The translations under genes and the position numbers were made by a program. A DNA stretch of 64,000 bases, taken from Sternotherus odoratus. Taxonomy: Eukaryota > Chordata > Testudines > Kinosternidae. The notes beneath the pieces were generated by a model, which worked only from the letters and a program-made list of their open reading frames with translations, did not search any database and was not told where the DNA came from. The stretch covers positions 13,336,285 through 13,400,284 of the forward strand of contig JAVMKO010000021.1 of assembly GCA_032164245.1 (NCBI GenBank), read 5' to 3'. The number at the start of each line of letters is the position of its first letter. The first letter of the stretch is position 1. This document shows positions 11,011 through 23,284 of this stretch, in pieces.

Positions 11011-12904
11011 TCCTTTCATTCACCCAGCTATAAATCAGTAATAACCAGTCACGGTAGCATGAGTCAGCCCCTCTGTGTCCTAGAATGTCAGTCTTGCAGA
11101 GGTGGCTGAGTCCTGTTCATTGTGCAGGCATTTGGGAAATGACGTTAGGACCTGATCCAAAACCCAGTGAACTCAACAAGAATCTTCCCGCTGCTTTCAA
11201 GGGGCTTTGGACCAGGCTCTTAGACAGGTGATCCGTGTGGAGTCAGTCTGCCCATTCCTGTAAGCTTGCTAATAGACTGTGCCCACGTGATGATTTCTGA
11301 GGATGTTCTCCTCCATCCTCCCCACGTGGGACACTCCAGAAGTTCCTGTCCCTAGATGTCACCTGTTTACAGAAGCTTGAGAGGCACAGCTAAGGCATTA
11401 GCAGCTTCGGTCAGATGAATTAGTCTTCCAGCCAGTCACATCAATCACACTGCATACACATTTGGTGCACTCTCTACCCTCCCCACCCACTTTCAGGATC
11501 TGTGTCAATGCCCTGGTGTGCCTGGCCCTTGTTATGCCTGGCTGGATATGTTTTATGAGGAAATATCAACTCAGAAGGTAGAAAACTGGCCCACAGTCAA
11601 CTCTTACTGTATCATCTGCTTCTGAAATGCCCCTGGACACCCTTTAGTTACGTTTGCAAAAGTAAAGGGCGAAGGAAAGTCTTTGTTCCAATCTCTCAGG
11701 CAAATCAGGCTCACCTGCTGGATATTGCAATCTGGGTTAGCAGGTGGGCACCTTTAGGCAATGTGGCATAGTACCATACCTCAGAGCGGACAGGGTTTTT
11801 GTGATATGCTTGGTTTACTTACTGGCATGTATCCGTCTCACTGCTTATTTTGCAGACAGAGAGAGGAGACTTACAAGGGCAACAATAGACGATCAAGATC
11901 TCTCTTTCAGTGCTGGTTGTGCATTGCGTTTTCCATCCCAAGATGGGCTACTTCAAGGCAGGGGGCTCCCGTAAACCTCATGCTAATTAAACTTAGAGGA
12001 AATAAAGTACAAAGTTTATTTTATGTCCAGTCTTTCAGGTTTTTAACTGTGCAATGAATTCATGTTGCGGAATTTGTGGTTTCATAATGTGGATACAAAC
12101 AGGTCAATACCATAATACATGAAATATGGACTCAACTAAATGTTTAATCCTAAATACTCAAAGAGTTGCACAGGTTTTATTAGCCACCCAACTCACATTA
12201 AAGTTAGTGGGAAGGCAGCCGGCCCATTAAAATTAACAGGATAATTAAATCAGTGGGAGCAAGCGAGTTCCATTCCATGAAGCTCTGGAAAGGTGGGGGA
12301 TAATCCTTATGTGAAGACTCACCTACAATTTCTTTCGAGTTTAAATAGTACATTTATATAGCACCTTCCATACTGAAAAGCTCCAGAGCAAAACTATCTG
12401 AGTACATGTGTACAGCAATTCCTTCACCTAGCAAAGAAATGCAGCCACCTCTGACATGGAACATGGCAGCTGTTCAACAGCAAACATCAACACTGTAACA
12501 TTTAAAGTAGGTAGTGAAGGCTATCTTATCCAATGGAACAAACGTAGTTAGCTAGAATGCATTTAAACAACATGTCATGTGGCCAAGACTCTAAGGCTAG
12601 CTCCCTTAATCTGAAAGACAGGGAAGTAGTGTTTTGGGATATTTAAAGTCTAGATGTAGTTAGAGTCTTGATTTTATAGCTCATACAAAAGATGCCTCTG
12701 TTTAGGATGACGCTGAGACATTAAAACCCCGATTCAGGAATGCATCCACATATGCTTCAGTGTTTTCCTGATTTGGGATCTTAAATCATTCCTGACTCAC
12801 AGGAAGCCCACTGAATACTGAATCAGTAAAGTAACTCCTCTTGCTTTTTAACTTTCTCTTGTTAATTGATCAAAAGTAACACAGAGCAACACTTGCACTT
12901 TTCT
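11011..12904. other. Intergenic DNA, no gene recognised
   Basis: 11150-11220 is a diverged fold-back repeat fragment (GACCTGATCCAAAACCC ... GGGGCTTTGGACCAGG). The rest shows no recognisable gene, RNA or repeat. Confidence 0.4.
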
Positions 12905-13190
12905 AGTGGTGAATTTTTTTTAAAAGGGAGCAAAAGTAGGGTTTCCCCCCGCTCCATTTTGTCTCGGGTTCATCCTCCCCATGCTCTATGTCCAACAGAA
13001 GTAAGAGGGAAGATTTTAAAAGAATGGAAAAGTCAGATTTTTTTTCTCACCAAAACAAACGAACATTTTTAAAACAAGAGAGAAAAGTTTTAAAATTAAT
13101 TTTTAAATTTTTAATTGAGAATTTTTTTGCAAAATAAATTGGATGAAATAATTTGTAATGAAAAAATAACAGACCACTTTCAACCAGCTT
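12905..13190. repeat. AT-rich dispersed repeat, third copy
   Basis: Contains GTTTTAAAATTAATTTTTAA and AATTGGATGAAATAATTTG; same family character as 90-480 and 8640-8890. Confidence 0.4.
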
Positions 13191-14547
13191 TCTCTGAACC
13201 AGCTTCATGCAATTAATTGTGCTTTGTGGCATATTCAAAACAGTTCACTGAGAGTTGTTTCAGTATGAACATTGAAATTTGAGCTATTTTTCTTGAACAC
13301 AGAAGTCACATGAGACATTTTGTTTCCCTGATTGTAGCTTGTTGATTCTGGTGTGCACACAAATTCTAAATTTACTTGTCAGAACTCTTCTGCAGCATTC
13401 ACTTGAATAATGCTGTTACAGCAAACATTCCTGCTAGTAAACCGGCTGGACGGACTCTTCTAGCTAGCAGCATACACTGGAAAAAAATCTTGGTTTTGTT
13501 TTTGCTTATTTTTTAAAAAAAGATTAAAGAAAAATTCCAAAGGTTTCCAAATCTCATCTTTACAATCCATGGCCATTAAATAGCTCTGAGTGGCAATGCT
13601 TAAAGCTTACCGAACATGCCTGCAATTTTGTGTGCGAAGTCAAAATAGATAAGAGGGAGCAAGAGATGTATTCAAATAATATAGAAGAGCCTTGGCCCTC
13701 CAAGAAGCCATTTGCTGTACAATGTTTAAGATAATCACTGGTTAGTGTTGCATAAACTGATGCCAGAGGGCCCTTGTACCAAACTGCTTGTAAGCCCAGA
13801 GAATCTATGGTATGCACTGTAAATCCTATGAGAAATAACTATATAAAACCCCAACAAGCAATTCAGCCATAAGATTTTCAGTAATTTTTGTTTTTGTTAT
13901 TTTCATTTGCCTGGATAAATGGAATTTGCAGGAATTAGGGGTCTGGATAATAACATTTTCTAAACCTCTAGAACACACGAGAGCTGTGGAGAACGTCGAT
14001 GTGAAGAGAGTGCTATATTGATTGGGATAAACTGGCCCCAGATAGCATCAATTACCCACTTCTGATGGATGTTTGCTTGCTGGCTGCCAAGTTTAGATTG
14101 CATAGCATTATCCGCCATTTCAGTGTGTTTCTAGTGTTCCAATAGCTTTACCTTACATCGAGTTTCTTTGAGTGCATGGCATATGAAGAAGAACACCTCA
14201 GTATCACCGGAGCTGACAGGAGAGAGTGGCTTTATGAGATTAGTATTAAAAGAAGCACTGAGACTTTACAATGCCCACCTGTCAGACCACTATGTTCATT
14301 CAAGGCCTGACTGACTGTGGCCGGTCTACTCAGCTAATTATTTTTCTGCTAATGGCCCTGGGTGAATACTAAAGTCTGGTGCTGGGATGTTTGCTTTATG
14401 GGAGCAAGGGCATGTGGGACGGATCTTCCCCTGTGCAATCAGGGCCACTCACTCTGTGTGAGTCTTCAAGGCACCAAGAAACTTACAATCATCAGATATT
14501 TGCTATAAATTGTAAATGCTACGTGCAGATAATAATATACTCAGCTC
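13191..14547. other. Intergenic DNA, no gene recognised
   Basis: 13880-14360 has sequence character of conserved non-coding DNA (for example CAGCTAATTATTTTTCTGCT near 14331-14350) but nothing coding. No repeat recognised. Confidence 0.4.
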
Positions 14548-14597
14548 TCATATATATATTCCCTCATATATTCATATATATCTCATATATTCCCTCC
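14548..14597. repeat. AT-rich tandem repeat with TCATATAT and TTCCCTC units
   Basis: Irregular alternation of CTCATATATATATTCCCTC-like units, about three diverged copies. Directly precedes the MITE at 14608. Confidence 0.7.
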
Positions 14598-14607
14598 CTT
14601 CTGCCTT

Positions 14608-14725
14608 AGGGTGGCCAATGCTCCAGGACTGGCCTGGAGTCTCCAGGAATTAAAGATTAATTTTCATTAAAGATTGTCATGGGATGAAACCTCCAGGAAT
14701 ACAGCCAACCAAAACTGGCAACCCT
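14608..14725. repeat. Short MITE-like element with inverted ends
   Basis: Starts AGGGTGGCCAAT and ends ACTGGCAACCCT; the interior contains CTGGAGTCTCCAGGAATTAA and GATGAAACCTCCAGGAATAC. This 118-bp motif order is a familiar non-autonomous repeat in turtles. Confidence 0.7.
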
Positions 14726-16324
14726 ACTGCTGCTGTTCCAGGCTCCCAATTATTGGGGTTCCTAGTCTTCCCCCCTCCCCCATCATTCAGCAGTATATCA
14801 CTTTAGTCACATCCTACAGCCCAGCAGAAAAGCTGGGAGGCTGCTATGGAGCAGGTGGTGGGATGCACAGTCTTTGAGGCTGAACATTGGTTTCAAAACA
14901 GAGCCTTCCTGTGAAATAGTGAGATGCTCAGATACCAGGGTGATAGGCACCGCATAAGGCCTGAGACAGAGAGCACCTACAGGGCCATATCCTAGCCATA
15001 CATTGAATGGCTACCTGGTATTTAAGGCAGCTTGGAACCACCAAATCCAGTACATAAAAGTGAACTGTGGAGAGAGAGAGAGAATCCAAGCAAAGCGTGT
15101 CTCAGTGTGCGTGGGCGGGGGGGGGGGGATTTAGAGTGGAGAGAAAGGACAGTCATTCAAGCTAAATTACAAAGAAATTCGGACTGAATTATCCGCTGCA
15201 GCTGCACGACCACCCAAAGGAGGTGTCGGGATTAGCGGGTTTATAGCAGTGCACCCCCTTAGCATAAAGGCTTCATCCCACAGCTGTTTAATACTTTCTA
15301 TGCGCTGGGTGGGAGCACGTGAACTGGGGATGTGTCTGGCCAGCCCACCCCAGAATGCCGAGCCGCTGAGCCACTAACCAGGTGTGCAGGGTTATGTGGC
15401 ATGAGTAGCTCAAGAAGATTCATTTACCATCCTTCACTGGCAGCTGATAATCTCAAGAGTATGGGGCTGGCAAGCAATGTTCTAGCGGGGACTCGTATCG
15501 CCGGGCAGCCCGCTCCGCGGCAGGGACTACGTTGCTCATTTACATAAGATAATAGAAACGGCAGCAACATAATAAAATTGCAAATCCCCTTTTTCTTAAT
15601 AATGACAAATGCTTTTTAAACACTTTAATTATGCCTCACGGTGCTACTTCAGCTGGGCCAGAAAAAGGGATAGCAACATGGCTAAAATATTCACCACAAA
15701 AAGAGCTCTCTTCCTACACTATGAAGTTGTCCCCAAGCAACATTATCCAGAGTTCCCCGACTCCAGAGCTGTCATGGTTGTGGGCGCGCAGGGTTTGGGG
15801 GATTGAGAGTCCCTCTCTTCTAGCTCATTGCCCTGACTCAGGGCAGGCTGGGTTGGATGGTAGAAGTGGGACACAGAACTGTTGGGGGTCATTTCATGGC
15901 AGTGGTGTGAGAGTGACTGTTCATGGGACATCATTTTTATGTCTGGTGCCTAGTGGTCAAAAAAGAAAGAGGGGGATTAATTCCCCCTTTCCTGGTGGGT
16001 GGTCTCTGCACAGAAGTAGAAAATTGACGGGGTCATTGGGATTGAACTCCTCTGTTGTCCTGAGTGGGGATCCCTTCATCTCCAGATCGGGGGGGGAGGA
16101 AGTTTTCACAGCTGCTGTTCGTGCTCCATCCTTGCAGGTGGTGAAAATGACTCCAAACTCAAGGATGGTGAAAAATAGCACTGGCAAGAATTCAAACCAA
16201 GAATTCCCCTACACCACTCTGGTGTCTGAGGCCGTGTTTGTGTATCGGATGCCTCATGCTCTTCTCCCAAAATATTCTGGGATGCTCTGAGCAAAGTTTG
16301 GGCAGGGATGGATTTTCACTGTCT
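14726..16324. other. Intergenic DNA, no gene recognised
   Basis: A G12 run lies near 15117. 15535-15650 is AT-rich with TAATTATG-like words (candidate conserved element). A 219-codon open frame at 15631-16290 has no domain, no codon-use signature and no splice context, so I do not call it a gene. Confidence 0.45.
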
Positions 16325-16560
16325 GTTTCGTAAGCCCGGCCTAGTGGAGAGAACACTGGGCTGGGAGTTGGGCTCTGACGCCGACTCATTGTCTGACCTT
16401 GACAAGTCACTTGCCTCCTTCCCAGCCTTTGTGTGTCTGATCTGTTTAGACTGGAAGATCTGTCCGACAGGGACTGTCTCGTACCATGTGGCTGTTCAGA
16501 GCCTGGCTCAGTGAGGCCCTGATCTTGGGTGCTACTGTGAGACAAACAGTAAATAAAATT
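16325..16560 (+). repeat. MIR/CORE-SINE copy, nearly full length
   Basis: Starts CCTAGTGGAGAGAACACTGG, passes through TGACCTTGACAAGTCACTTG and GGGACTGTCTCGTACCATG, and ends GGTGCTACTGTGAGACAAA with an AATAAAA tail. Tail-only relatives are at 57870-57960 and, inverted, at 30323-30442 and 51485-51600. Confidence 0.75.
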
Positions 16561-17644
16561 GTTAACGGGGAAGAGTCTATACTTCCCTGAGCAATGAACA
16601 TTGTCATGGGAGAGCTGGCGCTTGGCAGCAGTCAGTTTTGCAAATGAAATCTTTAAAAATGGATCTTCGGATCTGCAGAACATGGGGAGAAAAAGAACAT
16701 AAAGACAATCGGTGCTTGAAGTCATAGAAAAAGACACCGTGTGCTTGGAATTGAGTGCAGCAAATGTTTTGCGATGGTTCATCTGACTCCTATAACTGCC
16801 AGGGTCACCAAGACCCCCACTGAGATGCTGGAGTAAGTGCTGGAAGCTTGCATTAAAGTGGCACAAGGCAGCTTAAATTCAGCAAGATCACAGGGGATTT
16901 TAGAAAGGAGAATATCTGTGAGTTGGCTTTGTGGAGATTCACCCATTCCCTGCCACCCGCTATGGCTGGCCTAGGTCATATTGTGATGCAGACCAAATTC
17001 TAGAAAGATGCTGCATTAGTTCCAATAATAGTAATAACTCGTAGCATGAATACTGTTCTCTGGTAGCTCACCTGCATTACTTCAGCTTTCCTGATACCAG
17101 TAATTTACAGTAATAACCAGTGAAGAAAAGCCAGGCGTGGTGAGAGAAATACATTTGAGTTTCATATGGCAACAGCTAAGAGCTCCCCTGATGTGACTGA
17201 ATGTGGAGGCCCGTTGCACCTATCGTTCGTTCCAAGTTCTCAGAAAGACCCTCGGCGCTAGGTAAAGTGCAGTTAAGGGACACTAAAAGGGATGTAAGAG
17301 GAAGACATTTCTTGATGACCGTGTTCTGCCACGCTCAACTTGGTCTGATTTCCGGTGCCTTTAGTCATGGCGCGTTGTACCTCACAGAGCAAACGCCCCT
17401 GTTGATGTCCACAGAACCACTGGAGGAGTGACAACTTTGATAGAATCAGGCCATACATAATTACTACTAATGCCCCGCTCCAGAAAACTGTAGAGTTCTT
17501 CACTTGGGAAATGAGCAAGTCTTGTGGTGCCAAATCAAAGCTGATTCTTTGACACATACCCTGCTAATTACAGGCTTTATCCCAGTATGATTACGCATCC
17601 TTTATCACAAGGTGGTATTTTGTAGAGCTGCACCAAGCCACACC
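16561..17644. other. Intergenic DNA, no gene recognised
   Basis: The 224-codon minus-strand open frame (16866-16192) runs across the MIR copy and has no protein-like features. No repeat recognised in the rest. Confidence 0.4.
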
Positions 17645-17783
17645 CAGGATGGGTACTAGAACAAGGGGTGCAGGGGGGGGGCTGAGGCACCCCCTGGCTT
17701 GAAGGGGTTTCCATTATATTTTTACAGTTTATTTCAATGGCTCTCAGCACCTCTATTATACAAGTTGTTCCCACACTCCTGGC
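17645..17783. repeat. Dispersed repeat, GCACCCCCTGGCTTG type
   Basis: Contains TGAGGCACCCCCTGGCTTGA, GGTTTCCATTATATTTTTAC, and CAATGGCTCTCAGCACCTCT, a motif order I recognise from turtle genomes. Class unknown. Confidence 0.5.
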
Positions 17784-18064
17784 TACAAGCTCTGTTCACT
17801 CAAGATCCCATTCCCAGACTTGATTCCCATTAAGTCGGGTTCCTATTTTGATACTGTGCTTTCACTCTTTGGAATAGAGGAAGAATATTGCTTTTAACAT
17901 GGCGTTCATCCTGTCAAGGGGCAAGTCCCCAGGACAGACAAAGCCTATGAGAATTATTGTCTTGGCAAAATCCCATTCTTTCCAAAAGGTTGGAAAAGTG
18001 TTTGTCTCCAGATAGAAACTAAAGAAAACTTTCTATGTTCTCTGCAAGAGATGAAGTCAGTATA

Positions 18065-18305
18065 GTTCAGTGACCTGAGCAAAGAGACTGCAAATCCAGA
18101 TTGCTCCTGCCTTTGCCACTCATTTTCTATTTCCCTTTCAGCAAGTCATTTAACCTCTTAGTATTTCAATGTCCTCCTCTGTAAAATTAGGGCAGGAATG
18201 TTGGTCTGCCCCACAAAGCTAGTATGAATACTAACTCCTACTCGCCAAACACCTTGAGGTGAAAGACACTGGGTCGATACAAAGTATTATTATTGTGGTT
18301 TATTT
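18065..18305 (+). repeat. MIR/CORE-SINE copy
   Basis: Contains CAGCAAGTCATTTAACCTCT, CAATGTCCTCCTCTGTAAAA and the 3' CACCTTGAGGTGAAAGACAC with a TATTATTATT tail. Diverged but in MIR order. Confidence 0.75.
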
Positions 18306-18747
18306 TTACCATTATTCTTTATTATTAAACATTGATGTGAACGAGCTCATTAGCTGTTGGTGTCAGAATGAAAACAGAAGCCTCTTCCTTCGGGAAGGAT
18401 CCCGGCTCTCTTTTCATGCCCAGAGGACAGGGCATCTTTGCTCCACCTCTTTCCCCCAGTCAGCACAGAGCTGGCCTTGTTTTTCTTCTAGTGCAGGACT
18501 TCTCAGCTGCTGCTGTGCAATATGAGCTGTATCCCAAAGTCACTTTGCTAACCCACCAAAGCTATTTCAAGGCGCATTATGCACGGAGCCCATATGTTAC
18601 TCAAGTGCTGCCAAAGGAATTCTTGTTTACTAACATCCTGCTTCACCTTATTTCCAGAGAACGCTAAATGGCCCCATTGACACCTTTTATCCTAAGTGAT
18701 ATTAAAGCATTGGCTGTTGTATATAAACTCCCCTGCAGACAGTTACA

Positions 18748-18840
18748 CATTGAAAGGCCTGGTTTTCAGAGGGTGCAAACACTAATGCCTCCAATGAGAG
18801 CTACAGATGCTCAGCACCTCAGATACATCAGGCCCAAACT
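18748..18840. repeat. Dispersed repeat fragment related to 6193-6288
   Basis: Contains CCTGGTTTTCAGAGGGTGC and GATGCTCAGCACCTCAGATA, words shared in altered form with 6193-6288 and 43720-43835. Confidence 0.45.
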
Positions 18841-19499
18841 TTTTAATAGTCCGGACCACGTCTATTAATCCCCTCTCTCACTGCAAGGTAATGAATTTTC
18901 CCTTTTTTGAGTGAAATCTATTGTCAGAGTAATTATTCATGCCTGACATGACTGGGAGTTTTGAGGTGGCAGGTTCATGGCCAGTGAAAGGTGATTCATT
19001 GAATGATAAGGTTAATTGCTCTCCCTCGTTACAGGCCTTCTCCGACTAACAATTTATGCTGAGAATTTTTCATATTATTAACGTGTACATAAGTCTGCGT
19101 TGCTGGCTCAGACAAGGTCTGCCTGGTCTAGCCTGACGTAAACAGCCTCCTCCCTGATGCAACCTGCACTATGTGTGAGTGGATTTAACTGTTGTACACG
19201 CCACTATCGTGCTGGGTTATGTAGCAGGAGCCTTGCAAAAACATCTGCTGCTTTCTCCCTTTTTTTTTGACACATTCTCTGCATATTGATCAGAGTTCAG
19301 AACATCAAAGTGAATCTCTGCCATCCTCTTCTGGGCACAAATTTCAAGGCTACCGTTTTCCAGGTGCTGGTAGAGAATGAAAATGAGAGAAATTTCTGAG
19401 GGTGCCCCTTCAAAATAATTAATAGGGAAAGGATTTTTTTGTGCATTTCCAGCATATGATAAATGAAGGCTTTGTGTGGGGGTGGGGTTTAATGCATAT
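18841..19499. other. Intergenic DNA, possible conserved element
   Basis: 18880-19090 holds CAGAGTAATTATTCATGCC, GGTTAATTGCTCTCCCTC and CAATTTATGCTGAG, typical of conserved non-coding DNA near neuronal genes. No gene or repeat recognised. Confidence 0.35.
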
Positions 19500-19919
19500 T
19501 GTGGCAGGGCGGGGCCTGACCCAGCCCTGCTGCCCCTTTAAGAGAGCAGGGAAGCCTCTGCAAACCTCCGAGTGAGGGAAGGCTAATCAGCCACCTGGGC
19601 TGCAGAGGGCTCAGGGTTATGTGTTGCACCTGGCAGCCTCTCCAGGGGATAAAAGCCTGTCAGGGTGGAAGCCCAGTGTGGAGAGAGAAGGAGACAGAGA
19701 AGGTACAGGGAAGGGAGTAGAGCTGAGCAAGGCAGCTGAGCTAACTGTTCCTGAGGCCAGCCAAGTGAGGGCTGGGCCTGAGCTAAAACCTGAGCTTACT
19801 TGAAACCTGTAAAGCTGTATTTAGGTGGTGGGGCTTGCACTGTAAATAAAGAACATTGTTGGAAGCCACAAAAGAGTCTCCTGCCTGTTGTGATGTGGGG
19901 GAAGAGCGGATCTCCTACA
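19500..19919 (+). mobile_element. Solo LTR (420 bp) flanked by a possible 4-bp target duplication
   Basis: Begins TGTGGCAGGGCGGGGCC and ends TCTCCTACA, with ATAT on both sides (19496-19499 and 19920-19923). Inside are a TATA-like GGGATAAAAGCCTG (about 19648) and a poly(A) signal in CTGTAAATAAAGAACATTG (about 19840-19858), in the correct order for an LTR. TG...CA ends, 4-bp flanks and length fit an endogenous retrovirus solo LTR. No internal genes are present. Confidence 0.75.
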
Positions 19920-19983
19920 ATATGCATTAAAAATTCCAGTGTGTATAAATTATTGAACTTATGCCGCAAAGAAAACCATGTTG

Positions 19984-20166
19984 GGCAACATTTTCAAAGG
20001 TGTGTAAACAATGTAGCCTAAATCCCGTTTTCAATAGTGACCTCGGGCGCATTTGAGCAAGTCCCATTATCTTTCAATGAGCCCCGGACTCCTGAGAACC
20101 TAAGTAACATTTGAAAATGGGACTTAGGCTCCCAAGTCGCTTATGTGCTTTTGAAAATTTGACCCT
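19984..20166. repeat. Fold-back repeat, GACTTAGGCTCC type
   Basis: Left CATTTTCAAAGGTGTG and AGCCTAAATCCCGTTTTCAA mirror right TTGAAAATGGGACTTAGGCT and GCTTTTGAAAATTTGACCC. The imperfect palindrome marks it as a MITE-like element. A related fragment is at 35648-35790. Confidence 0.65.
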
Positions 20167-20314
20167 GTACCTACTCATGAGAGAGTGGAGTCATCCTCGG
20201 TGAAATGGCTCTGCAGAGAACTTCTCAATAATGTGGTCTAGCTTTTCAAATGCAGCCATTCGTTTTATGTGAGCAATTTGAGACCCTTTGGGCCTGACCT
20301 TTGTTGGAGAGAAG

Positions 20315-20590
20315 AATGGCCTAGTAGTTAAAGCACTGGATGGGGCCTCAGGAGGTCTGGATTCCACGGCTGACTTTACTGCATTTATACCCCAAGTAAC
20401 TTTGCATAAATGACTGACTCGCTCTTTGCCTCAGTTTACCCATCTGTAAATTGGGGTAATTTTTTTTTGCATACTCTTTTCTCTTTAGACCATAGGCTTT
20501 TGGGGGGAAGGGACGGCCTCCCACTATGTGTTTGTGAAGTGCTTCGTACAATGGTGCTCAGATCTCAGCTGGAACTGTTAGGGGTTAATT
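20315..20590 (+). repeat. MIR/CORE-SINE copy
   Basis: Starts AGAATGGCCTAGTAGTTAAA, then TCAGGAGGTCTGGATTCC, TGCCTCAGTTTACCCATCTG, and the tail ACTATGTGTTTGTGAAGTGC. The order is the same as the copy at 16325-16560. Confidence 0.75.
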
Positions 20591-21849
20591 GAAGTGAGAG
20601 TAATCTTGCCTCCAATATTTTCCTCAGCCTACACATGCAGGGTTTCCTGTGGCACAATTCACTCAAAATGTCAGAACTGAGATTCAAGGTACAGATACGA
20701 GAGTAGAATTTCCCCCTTAAATGCCGAAATCTAAGCTCCCTGGCTTAATATAATAAAGCAGAACTGTAAAGAGTTCATGCTAATAAACATTGGCCTTTTG
20801 AGTCCTTTAAGCTTTTACCAGGCTAATAAGATTTTTAATTGCCATTAGACTCACATCAAAGAGGGAAAGATGTAAACAAAGGTTTTCTAAGACTTGGAGC
20901 CCACGGGGAATCTGTGAGCCTTTCCTGGAGTCGGTGAATCTAGCATCCGTTCATAATGAAAAGCACATCTTCAGTCTGCGTGCTATGTAATATAGGGAGG
21001 AAATGTTTACAGACAGTTCCTTGTGAAGCATCAGGATTTTATTACCCAACCTACACAGAACTTTCTCTAAGGAAGGGCGGTCAGACCAGGTAAGTCCTGT
21101 CACCAGTTCATGTCTCAGCAAACAGAGGACAAAGGTGGGAGTCTTTCCGTTGACTTCAATGGGTTTTGCAATCAGGCCTAGATACCCAGTTCTTTGGGCT
21201 TTTCATTAGAGCACAAACCTCTTTGATAACTTGAAGAGGAATCATAAGGAACATTCATGGGCTGAATTCAAGCTTTTTATGACAGGGGCCATGGTTGCTG
21301 CTTCTTTCTTCCGGAGTCCAAAGCACAGTGCGCCACGCTTAACAAATACTGATATAAAATGCTGAAATAAACTGGTTAGTCTCTAAGGTGCTACAAGTAT
21401 TCCTCACTTTTTTTACTGGTATAAAAGCGCAGAGCGGCAGAGCCAGCTGGAAAACTTCCAAAGAAATACAAAATTTTCCTCTTTTGAGGAAACTTTTTGC
21501 AGATTTTTTTCTGATAGTGAAACAAAAACTGCAGAAAAACAAATAAACCCTGTTTTCAGTTTCCTCACTCCCAACTTCCTTCTTTTCCTTATTGGAAAAT
21601 GGAGAGAAAAAGGCGAGAGAAAAAAGTGTTGATTTGGGGGTTTTCATTGGAAAAAAATCAGAAAAATGTGGCCAAAATGAAAATGTGCCACTGAAATTTT
21701 CATTTCAGGGTAAAAAAGCCATTTTTGGTCTCTCTCTCTCTCTCGAATTAATTAGGGAAGGCATTAAACAATATAGTTGCTTTTAAGATGCAGATTCCAG
21801 CAAGGTTAAAGAGGCACCTTTAATACAAACTGGCACAAACTTTTTTTTT
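20591..21849. other. DNA just beyond the probable GRIK3 poly(A) site
   Basis: 20730-20880 is AT-rich (GCTAATAAGATTTTTAATTG), possibly conserved. 21363-21425 is a one-armed relative of the fold-back family (GGTTAGTCTCTAAGGTGC). 21470-21725 is another AT-rich dispersed repeat, with a CT run near 21730. No gene recognised. Confidence 0.45.
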
Positions 21850-21863
21850 CCTAGAAATTATTT

Positions 21864-21869
21864 TTTATT
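21864..21869 (-). promoter_or_regulatory. Candidate distal poly(A) signal AATAAA of GRIK3
   Basis: The minus strand reads TTTTAAATAAAAAATAA here, within a strongly AT-rich stretch about 6.0 kb after the GRIK3 stop codon. A second AATAAA lies upstream at 21983-21978. I chose this one as the likely major end because of its flanks; choice of site cannot be proven from sequence. Confidence 0.45.
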
Positions 21870-23207
21870 TAAAATTTAAAACCATATTACCTCATACAGC
21901 AAACTGTGCACTTTGATATATCACAGTGTCTTAAAAAGGAAAATAATCAGAATTTTTTTCTTTGTTTTTCCTGGAAATTTATTTACATCAGCCTAGAATG
22001 ATCAGCAAGTAACACAGTTACTATGAAACCAAAATTGTTACAAAATGTTTACAAAAAACTATATTCATAGAAATTCTGCATGTCCACAAAGGAAAATCCC
22101 CTGAATGTCACAGAGACCAGTTTTTCTGAGAAACATGTCAAAGAAAATTATAGACAGCAAAGGGCATTCTACAACAATGCTCAGAAATCCATATCATCTA
22201 GGCAGACTGGCTTTCACTTGCAAGGCCCAGTCATAACTTTCCAGAGCAAGGGAGCAGGGATTAAACCAAACAACGTGTTGAGTATGTTTCCACCTGGTCT
22301 CTCACAGCAGGTTGGCACATAGCACATGGCTCCTTTTTGTGAGACCACAACTGCTGCATAATGACTTCCAGGGCTGGAATTCAGCTGCCAGAACTGGGCT
22401 GATGTCTGCTATAGGGAAAAATACAGGAACCTCTACCATGGAAACATCCTATAACATTTCTGACCCAACCCCCATACCTCTGAGAGAACAATAGCTATCG
22501 TGAAACACATTCCCTCCCCTCCCATTTGCATATTCAGTCTATTGACGTATTGTGTGCCGGAAATTTACACTAGAAATTAGCCAAAAACATTTTCAAAAAT
22601 GACCCAACTTTTATCATAGTGAGAGTTTGGAAGATTTTTAACCATGGACAAAACCCCAAAGCAACCCATCCTTGTGTTACTTCATTAGTCTTACTAAGAA
22701 GGAGACATCGAATACTGTAAGAGTGACAGTGAACTGAAACAGCTGCATTTTATATCAATGTTTCATTCCACGCCTCCCCTCCATATTTCTGTGATTGATT
22801 TATATGCAGTGGAAGTTAATTACTTCGTGACAGGTATGTGCTGTGTGTGACAAAATGAGTTGCAAAGGATTTTTCGTTTGTATTCAATTTTCTACCCACC
22901 CCAACGTCTCCTTTCAAATGTATGTGTAGCTTCTAGTTCACCACTTCTCCACAATCAGGGACTGCATGGTGCACGTCACCTCTGCTAGCCACTCCAAAGG
23001 CCTGATGTACCCCAAGGATGAGTGGCGGCCGGGGGATAGAGTCTGATCTCAGTTATTCCAATGCAAAGACAGCATAGCTGGAAAGCAACTTTAGTCAGAT
23101 TGATACCAGTATAACAGAGATCAGAAATTGTATTGCCCCACCCCTACATTTTGGTTGAAATGAACCATTTTAACTGGGGGGACCCCCACCCCCCAAATAA
23201 AAGCAAT

Positions 23208-23284
23208 GGACCAGATCCTCAGCTGGTATAAATTGGTGAAGTCAATGGAGTGAAGTTGGTTTACACTGGCTGGGAATCTGGACC
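23208..23284. repeat. Small fold-back repeat, CCAGATCCTCAGCTGG type
   Basis: GGACCAGATCCTCAGCTGGT at the left is an imperfect reverse complement of ACTGGCTGGGAATCTGGACC at the right, around GAAGTCAATGGAG. Relatives lie at 11150-11220, 51738-51800 and 54050-54145. It sits inside the probable GRIK3 3' UTR. Confidence 0.65.

Noticed and set aside
15631..16290. 219-codon plus-strand open frame
   Set aside because: No domain, signal or splice context; Ser/Pro-rich composition typical of chance frames. The overlapping minus-strand frame at 16866-16192 is equally long and crosses a MIR copy.
16192..16866. 224-codon minus-strand open frame
   Set aside because: It covers the complement of a MIR/CORE-SINE and has no recognisable protein features.
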